Positions 58,817 to 64,000 of a DNA stretch of 64,000 nucleotides are shown here, piece after piece. How positions within the stretch are numbered: position 1 is the first letter of the stretch; each line of letters opens with the position of its first letter. Origin of the DNA: Saccharothrix sp. NRRL B-16314. GTDB lineage: Bacteria; Actinomycetota; Actinomycetes; Mycobacteriales; Pseudonocardiaceae. The stretch lies in assembly GCF_000716595.1 (NCBI RefSeq), contig NZ_JNXC01000036.1, positions 1 to 64,000 on the forward strand, in the 5' to 3' direction. The notes beneath the pieces are model-generated. The model searched no databases. It was not told the DNA's origin and saw only the letters and a program-made list of their open reading frames with translations. Position numbers and translations under genes: made by a program.

Positions 58817-59941
58817 GTGACCTTGAGCAAGGCCGATGTCCACCAGTTGTACGGCGGGGAGTCCTATCGGGGGCTCTGGGAGAAGGCGCTCAACGCGATC
58901 GAGTCGGACGATGTGAGCTTCAAGCTGCACACCGGCGATGTGCGCACCGCCAACGACATCAGCGGCCTTCTCGGTGCGTTCGACCGGCCCAAACCGGCGC
59001 GAAGGGCCGTTCGCCCGGGAACGCGGACGACGGTGACCGTTGCCGAGCTCGACACTCGGCTACGCCGCGGCAAGTTCGGCGGCGGCCTGCGCGAACTGCT
59101 CGAACTGCTCACGGGCAAGCCGGTGCTGACCCGGGCCGAACGCCGGGCGATCTTCGAATCGGAACTGGCCCGGGTCGGCCTGGCCAGGGATCACTGGGCG
59201 GACGCGTGGCTCGATCACTGCCGGAATCCGAAGCGCATGGACGCGACGGAAGTGCGGACGACCGCACGGCAGTGCGCCGCGGTACTGGCGGAGTTGGTCC
59301 TCGACCCCTCCGCGCGCACCGACGAGCACAAGCCGCTGGAAAGCTTCGCCGAGATCTTCACCGGCAGCGCCAACGGCTTGAGCACGCGGGAGCTCGCCGG
59401 GCAGCTCGTGCTCAGGGCGCTGGCCCTGGCTCACGGCAGGTCGACTCCGGTGACATCGCACGAACGCTGGCTGCTGTGGTTGAAATCCGGGGTGATCATG
59501 GACGACAAGTCGACATGGGACGTTTTCATCAGTCACGCCCACGAGGACAAGGACGACTTCGTCCGCCCACTCGCCGCCGAACTGGACCGCGCCGGACTGC
59601 GCGTCTGGTACGACGAGTTCACCATGGTGCCCGGTGACAGCGTTCGGGAGTCGATCGACCGCGGCATCCGGCGGTCCCAGGCCGGAATCCTGATCATGAG
59701 TGCCCACTTCTTCCACAAGTTCTGGACCAAGCAGGAGACGAACGGCCTGTTCAGCATGGCGAGCAGCCACGGCACCAGGTTGATCCCGGTCCTCCACGAG
59801 CTGGACCCGAAGGAACTCGTGAACCACTCACCGATGTTGGCCGACCTGTACGCGATCCGGTCGGAGGTCGGCATGGAAGCGGTGGTGGCCGGCGCGCTGC
59901 GTGCGGTCGGCAAGCGGGCCGGGGGCTCCCCGACCGGTTAG
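58817..59941 (+). CDS. JetD-like N-terminal region fused to a TIR domain
   Basis: 374 residues. Residues ~10-230 follow the N-terminal part of JetD type III (TIGR02679, DUF3323-like): VTVAELDTRLRRGKFGGGL, LRELLELLTG, LAGQLVLRALALA, and then WLKSGVIMDD, where JetD would enter its DUF2399 Toprim-like nuclease. From residue 234 a TIR domain begins (WDVFISHAHEDKDD, RVWYDEFTMVPGDSVRESID, FFHKFWTKQE). Glu307 in the WxxxE motif is the likely NADase catalytic residue. No Toprim acid motif remains. TAATGT ends 6 nt before GTG 58817, so it may have its own leaderless promoter besides the jetABC message. Its stop overlaps the convergent ROK gene by 4 bp. Confidence 0.85.
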   Translation: MTLSKADVHQLYGGESYRGLWEKALNAIESDDVSFKLHTGDVRTANDISGLLGAFDRPKPARRAVRPGTRTTVTVAELDTRLRRGKFGGGLRELLELLTGKPVLTRAERRAIFESELARVGLARDHWADAWLDHCRNPKRMDATEVRTTARQCAAVLAELVLDPSARTDEHKPLESFAEIFTGSANGLSTRELAGQLVLRALALAHGRSTPVTSHERWLLWLKSGVIMDDKSTWDVFISHAHEDKDDFVRPLAAELDRAGLRVWYDEFTMVPGDSVRESIDRGIRRSQAGILIMSAHFFHKFWTKQETNGLFSMASSHGTRLIPVLHELDPKELVNHSPMLADLYAIRSEVGMEAVVAGALRAVGKRAGGSPTG

Positions 59942-61140
59942 ACCACGCGGGTGGGGGTGCGGTGGCGGACGCCGCCCGCGGCGAGGAACTCGGCCACCGG
60001 CAGGGTCGCCGCGCCCAGCGCGACCGACTCGGGGCCCAGTTCGCACAACGTGATGGACGCCTGCTCGAACGGCCGGTGCAGGGCGTGGCGGGCGGCTTCG
60101 GCGCGCACGTCCTCCAGGATCTCCGGCCCGAGGAGCAGCCCCGCCCAGCCGCCCACTATCACCTGCGACGGGTTGAACAGGTTGATCAGGTTCGCGATGC
60201 CCACCCCGGTGTACCGGGCGGTCTCGGCCAGGACGTGCCGGGCTTCCGGCGAACCGTCGACCACCAGCGCCGCCAACGCCGCCTCCTGCTCGGCCGGCGC
60301 ATCGGCCCGCACGGCCCGGTACCGCTCGACCACCGCCGACGCGCCGATGTACGCCTCAAGGCACCCCTGCGCGCCACACCGGCACGGACGGCCGTCCAGC
60401 GCGATGGTCGTGTGACCCCACTCCCCCGCGCCACCGGACGAACCGCGGTACAGCACGCCGCCCGCGATGACGCTCGCACCGACGCCCGACCCGATCAACG
60501 CCACCACGGCGTCACCCGTGCCGCGGCCCGCGCCGAACCAGACCTCCGCCTGCCCCAACGTGTTCGCGCCGTTGTCCAAGAACAGCGGCAGCTCGGTCCC
60601 GTCCCTGAGCATCCGCTCCAACGCGACCCCGTGCCAGCCGACGGTCTGCGCGTACACCCGGCCCCGCTCGACCTGACCGGGCACGCCGATCCCGACGCCG
60701 AGCACGTCACCCACCCCGCTGTCCGCGAGGCAGCGGTCGAGCCCGGCCAGCACCCGCCGCGCCACGTCGTCCGCCGAGTGGACGTCCGGCTCCATCGGGA
60801 TCGTCGCCTCGGCCAGGCGCTGCAACGTCAGGTCGAACACCTCGACCAGCACGTGCGTCTCGCCGACATCGACACCGACCACCGCCGCGAAAGCCGGGTT
60901 GACCCGCAGCAGGATCCGCGGCCGGCCGCCGTCCGAGTCGACCTGCCCGGCCTCGACCACCACGCCGTCCGAGAGGAGTTCCGCGACCACCGTGCTGACC
61001 GACGCCTGGCTCAGCCCGGTCACGCCCGCGATCTCCTGGCGGCTGCGCGGCTGGTCGAAGTACAGCGCGCGCAGCACCCGCGCCCGGTTACCGGCACGCA
61101 GGTCGCGCACGGTCAGCTTGCGGTGCACGGCGACCCCCAT
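59938..61140 (-). CDS. ROK-family transcriptional regulator/sugar kinase-like
   Basis: 400 residues. N-terminal winged helix (SRQEIAGVTGLSQASVSTVV, residues ~32-52), then the ROK fold with GVGIGVPGQVERG, GEWGHTTI and the zinc motif CRCGAQGCLE. As in NagC/XylR types, a sugar or sugar phosphate is the probable effector. It is convergent with the TIR gene and probably unrelated to it. Confidence 0.93.
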   Translation of the reverse strand: MGVAVHRKLTVRDLRAGNRARVLRALYFDQPRSRQEIAGVTGLSQASVSTVVAELLSDGVVVEAGQVDSDGGRPRILLRVNPAFAAVVGVDVGETHVLVEVFDLTLQRLAEATIPMEPDVHSADDVARRVLAGLDRCLADSGVGDVLGVGIGVPGQVERGRVYAQTVGWHGVALERMLRDGTELPLFLDNGANTLGQAEVWFGAGRGTGDAVVALIGSGVGASVIAGGVLYRGSSGGAGEWGHTTIALDGRPCRCGAQGCLEAYIGASAVVERYRAVRADAPAEQEAALAALVVDGSPEARHVLAETARYTGVGIANLINLFNPSQVIVGGWAGLLLGPEILEDVRAEAARHALHRPFEQASITLCELGPESVALGAATLPVAEFLAAGGVRHRTPTRVV

Positions 61141-61189
61141 CGGGCGAGTTGGACCACGGCCGCCACACGGGCGTGTCGAAGTCCCGACG

Positions 61190-61663
61190 TTAGTCGGTTG
61201 CGAACCGCTTGGCGTCCCATTTGGCGTGCGCCTCCAGCAGTTTTCGCCCGATGCGCTTCAGGTCCGCGACGTCGCGGTCACTCAGCGGCGCGGCGAACTC
61301 CTCGGCGACCGCCTCCCGGTACGCGGGGGCGCTCGTGGCCGCCAGGACCTGCCGCCCGTCGTCGGTCAGCACGGCGTGGACGACCCGGCGGTTCTCCGGC
61401 GGCTGCTCGCGCGCGACCCAGCCGCGCCGCACCAGCCGTTCGACCAGCCGCGTGACGCCGCTCGGGCTGACCGCGAGCAGGTCGGACAGCTCGGACATCA
61501 GCAGGCGGCCGTTCATGTCGATCCGGTACAGCGCCTCGTGCTCCAGCAGCGAGCACCCGGCGACGGCCTCGATCCGCCGTTCCACCGCGACCCGCACCGC
61601 GTCCACGCCCTGCTGCGCGTAGAGCCACGCCAGCAGCGCGTCGCCCGGCTCGTGTCGGCTCAT
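61190..61663 (-). CDS. MarR-family regulator
   Basis: 157 residues. Winged helix with LLMSELSDLLAVSPSGVTRLVERLVRRG (in two pieces in the protein) and REQPPENRRVVHAVLTDDGR wing. Divergent from the NmrA-family gene, separated by 58 bp, so it probably represses it. TAGGGT ends 6 nt before the ATG, indicating a leaderless message. The gap contains the pair TTGAC/GTCAA (61686-61690, 61708-61712) as a possible operator. Confidence 0.93.
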   Translation of the reverse strand: MSRHEPGDALLAWLYAQQGVDAVRVAVERRIEAVAGCSLLEHEALYRIDMNGRLLMSELSDLLAVSPSGVTRLVERLVRRGWVAREQPPENRRVVHAVLTDDGRQVLAATSAPAYREAVAEEFAAPLSDRDVADLKRIGRKLLEAHAKWDAKRFATD

Positions 61664-61721
61664 ACCCGGACCCTACCAAATTGACTTGACCGGCGAACAC
61701 TTTCAGCGTCAACCTTTGCTC

Positions 61722-62585
61722 ATGGAACCTATCCTCGTCACCGGCGCGACCGGCGCCCAAGGCGGAGCCGTGGCACGCGCCCTCCTGACCCGCGGCCACC
61801 ACGTCCGAGCCCTCACCCGCACCCCGCACAGCGTTGCGGCGCAACGACTCCGACAGCTCGGAGCGGACGTCGTCCACGGTGATTTCGACGACCCCGCCTC
61901 CCTCGGCGCGGCCCTGCGCGACGTCCGCGCCGTGTTCGCCGTCACCACGCCGTTCGGCAGCGACACCGACGCCGAAACCCGCCACGGCATCGCGCTGGTC
62001 GACGCGGCCCGGGACGTGGACCACGTCGTGTTCACCTCGGCGTCCAACGCGGACCGCGGCACCGGCGTCCCGCACTTCGACAGCAAGCAGCGCATCGAGG
62101 AGCACCTGGCCACCGCCGGTCCGCGGTGGACGGCCCTCGGGCCGGCGGCGTTCATCGACGACAAGTTCGGCGAGTGGACGCTGGCGGGCCTGCGCGAGGG
62201 CACCTTCCACCTGCCTATGCCGTCGGACCGCGAACAGCACCTCGTCGCCGTGCGGGACATCGCGGACGTCGCGGTGCTGGCCCTGGAGCAGCCGGCGCGG
62301 TTCGCGGGCAGGCGGCTCGACCTGGCAGGCGAGGCCCTGACCCCGACGGCCATGGCGGAAGCCTTGACGGCGGCCATCGGCCACCCGGTCCGCCACCACC
62401 GCCCGCCGCTGGACGTGGTGGCGCGCTACTCGGCGGACCTGGCCGCGATGTTCGGCTACTTCACCGAGGTGGGCACCGACATCGACCTGCGCCGGCTGCA
62501 CGCCGAACTGCCGGAGATCACGTGGCGCCGGTACGCCGACTTCGTCCGCCTGCTGCCGTGGCCGGAGCTGCTGCAACCGGCCTGA
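61722..62585 (+). CDS. NmrA-family NAD(P)-binding protein
   Basis: 287 residues. Rossmann motif VTGATGAQGGAVARAL at the start, LTRTPHS, VFAVTTPFG and HVVFTSASNADRGTGVPHF identify an atypical SDR of the NmrA/quinone-reductase-like group. It lacks the classical YxxxK at the usual place; its role may be redox sensing or quinone/aldehyde reduction. ATG 61722 gives the exact family start. Likely under MarR control. Confidence 0.9.
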   Translation: MEPILVTGATGAQGGAVARALLTRGHHVRALTRTPHSVAAQRLRQLGADVVHGDFDDPASLGAALRDVRAVFAVTTPFGSDTDAETRHGIALVDAARDVDHVVFTSASNADRGTGVPHFDSKQRIEEHLATAGPRWTALGPAAFIDDKFGEWTLAGLREGTFHLPMPSDREQHLVAVRDIADVAVLALEQPARFAGRRLDLAGEALTPTAMAEALTAAIGHPVRHHRPPLDVVARYSADLAAMFGYFTEVGTDIDLRRLHAELPEITWRRYADFVRLLPWPELLQPA

Positions 62586-62604
62586 CCTGCGACGTCGCGC
62601 CGGG

Positions 62605-63555
62605 TCAGCCCGCCGCCACCCATGACTGGATCATCCGGTAGGCGATCGAGGCGCCCGGCGCGAGCAGCAGGTCCGGCACGCTGCCCGGCTCGGCGAGCGC
62701 CTGCCGCACGTCCGCCCGGCTGACCCACCGCGCCTGCGCGATCTCGCCCTCCGCGAGCCGCAGCGGCTCGGTCGGGTCGCCCACCGCCTCGAACCCCACC
62801 ATCAACGACCGGGGGAACGGCCACGGCTGGCTGCCGAGGTAGCGGATGCCGCCGACCTCGACGCCGACCTCCTCCGCGATCTCCCGCGCCACGCACGCCT
62901 CCAGCGACTCGCCCGCCTCGACGAACCCGGCCAGCACCGAGTACCGCGACTCGGGCCACCCCTCGCCTCGGGCGAGCAGCACCTGGTCCGCGCCGTCGTG
63001 CACCAGGCAGATCACCGCCGCGTCGGTGCGCGGGTACTCCTCGCGCCCGCACTGCTCGCAGGACCGCGCCCACCCCGACTTGATCGACTCCGTCCGCCCG
63101 CCGCACGCCGCGCAGAACTTCGCCGACCGGTGCCAGTGGAACAACGCCACCGCCGACGTGAACAGACCCGCACCGGTGTCGTCCAGCATCGCGCCGCACG
63201 CCCGAAGGTCCAGCCACTGCGGCTCGTCCGTCAGGTCCGGCCCGCTCCACGCCCGACCGCTGGGCGCCTTGACGTCCGTCTCGTCCTCGGTCAGCGGAAC
63301 CGCCCAGTACGCCACGCCGTCCTGCTCGCCGAGCAGCACGGCGGTGTCCGGCGGACCGTCGCCGAACTCCGTGGCGGGGTGGTCGACCAGGCGCGAGGCC
63401 TGGTCGGCCACCAACGTGCGGCCCTGCGCGTCCACCGTGATGACGCGCGCCTTCGGCCACAACTGCTCGATGCGCCGCGCGTCGCCGCGCAACGGCTCCT
63501 GCCGGTCCACGGTGAACCGCGAGAGGGCCGGCAGCTCCACCAGCTCGAAGCTCAC
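62605..63555 (-). CDS. nudC: NAD+ diphosphatase (NADH pyrophosphatase)
   Basis: 316 residues. Zinc ribbon CAAC...CEQCG in the middle, Nudix box [20 protein letters not shown] (GX5EX7REUXEE pattern), then the NudC-specific [11 protein letters not shown]. It cleaves NAD(H) to NMN(H) and AMP and can decap NAD-capped RNA. Start GTG 63555 overlaps the upstream peptidase stop (GTGA). Confidence 0.95.
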   Translation of the reverse strand: MSFELVELPALSRFTVDRQEPLRGDARRIEQLWPKARVITVDAQGRTLVADQASRLVDHPATEFGDGPPDTAVLLGEQDGVAYWAVPLTEDETDVKAPSGRAWSGPDLTDEPQWLDLRACGAMLDDTGAGLFTSAVALFHWHRSAKFCAACGGRTESIKSGWARSCEQCGREEYPRTDAAVICLVHDGADQVLLARGEGWPESRYSVLAGFVEAGESLEACVAREIAEEVGVEVGGIRYLGSQPWPFPRSLMVGFEAVGDPTEPLRLAEGEIAQARWVSRADVRQALAEPGSVPDLLLAPGASIAYRMIQSWVAAG

Positions 63556-64000
63556 GGCAGGGTCACGCCGCCCAACGCCCGCAGCTGCGGCGCCAGCAGG
63601 TCGGCGTCGCCCACCAGCACGCCGGTGAACGCGGTCGGCGCGAAGAACTCCAGCGCCACCTCGGTGACCTGCTCGACGGTGACGGCCGCCAGCCTGGCCG
63701 GGTGCCCGGTGAACCACTCGACGTCCAGGCCCAGACCGGCGAGGTTCATCAGGAACGACGCCAAGCCGCCCTGCGACGACGTCGCCGTCAGCAGCGACCC
63801 GATCGCGTACCGGCGCGCGGTGTCCACTTCGGACTCCGACGGCGGCGCCAGGCCGAGTCGGCCCAGCTCGTACCGGGTCTCCAGCAGCGCCGCCGCGGTC
63901 ACCTCGCTCGCCGTGTCGGCGTCCACCAGCAGCGTCGCCCCGCCCGGCGTGAACTCCGAGTGCGAGCGCGCGCTGTACGTGTAGCCCTTGTCCTCGCGGA
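63552..64000 (-). CDS. M16-family zinc peptidase, C-terminal part (5' end cut by window edge)
   Basis: 149 codons are visible, ending at 63552. The piece starts [16 protein letters not shown], the classical C-terminal-domain motif of M16 (pitrilysin/MPP-like) proteins, and ends in a strand-rich VLVGDADLL. The HxxEH active site would be in the missing N-terminal half. Often a pair of M16 genes lie together; whether this is the active or inactive member is not visible. Confidence 0.85.
   Translation of the reverse strand, partial: REDKGYTYSARSHSEFTPGGATLLVDADTASEVTAAALLETRYELGRLGLAPPSESEVDTARRYAIGSLLTATSSQGGLASFLMNLAGLGLDVEWFTGHPARLAAVTVEQVTEVALEFFAPTAFTGVLVGDADLLAPQLRALGGVTLP

Noticed and set aside
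58817..59941. Reading the fourth Wadjet gene as a normal JetD with DUF2399 nuclease
   Set aside because: The C-terminal part has TIR motifs (FISHA, WYDEF, GDSVRESID, WxxxE) and no Toprim Glu/DxD pattern.

Overview
The window is high-G+C actinobacterial chromosome. Third codon positions are strongly G/C, many starts are GTG, stop/start overlaps of the GTGA or ATGA type are common, and several genes look leaderless. The gene content and order point to the family Pseudonocardiaceae (the Saccharothrix/Lentzea/Actinosynnema neighbourhood is my inference). No integrase, transposase, tRNA or CRISPR array was seen.

Layout. Positions 1-419 hold the promoters and leader of an rRNA operon read leftwards; its 16S gene lies just outside the left edge. 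Then come a very large glycosyltransferase-like/FkbM protein coupled to the glutamine synthetase GlnA2, an LprG/P55-type lipoprotein-exporter pair, an MFS exporter, NadE, and a CaeA-like lipoprotein hydrolase. From 14 to 22 kb is accessory: two uncharacterised families, an XRE/DUF5753-DUF397 pair, an MmyB-like regulator divergent from an SDR enzyme, a lipoprotein, and a TetR regulator divergent from a beta-helix protein. LysX, PanB, proline iminopeptidase, a BtuF-like protein, an F420-dependent NADP reductase and an RNB ribonuclease follow (22.6-31 kb).

From 31.2 to 38.9 kb a leftward operon encodes a reduced type IV secretion-like apparatus: VirB2-, VirB3-, VirB4-, VirB6-, VirB8- and VirB1-like proteins. 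No relaxase, VirD4 or VirB11 was found. A ribbon-helix-helix-like gene lies divergent to it. Next come a secreted DUF6345 protein, rnpB, and a housekeeping block (RNase HI/phosphatase, zinc-ribbon protein, Nif3, CobC-like aminotransferase, polyprenyl synthase, PtpA, SURF1, CobD) whose order closely follows M. tuberculosis Rv2228c-Rv2236c. GlnA2, the CaeA-like hydrolase and PanB likewise recall Rv2222c-Rv2225.

The most interesting locus is 52.1-59.9 kb. It has the JetA, JetB and JetC genes of a type III Wadjet (SMC-like anti-plasmid) system. The fourth gene keeps the N-terminal half expected of JetD, but a TIR domain stands where the DUF2399 Toprim-like nuclease should be. This suggests an SMC-type sensor linked to NAD+-consuming signalling or cell suicide rather than plasmid cutting. 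The window closes with a ROK regulator, a MarR/NmrA-family divergent pair, NudC and the end of an M16 peptidase gene.
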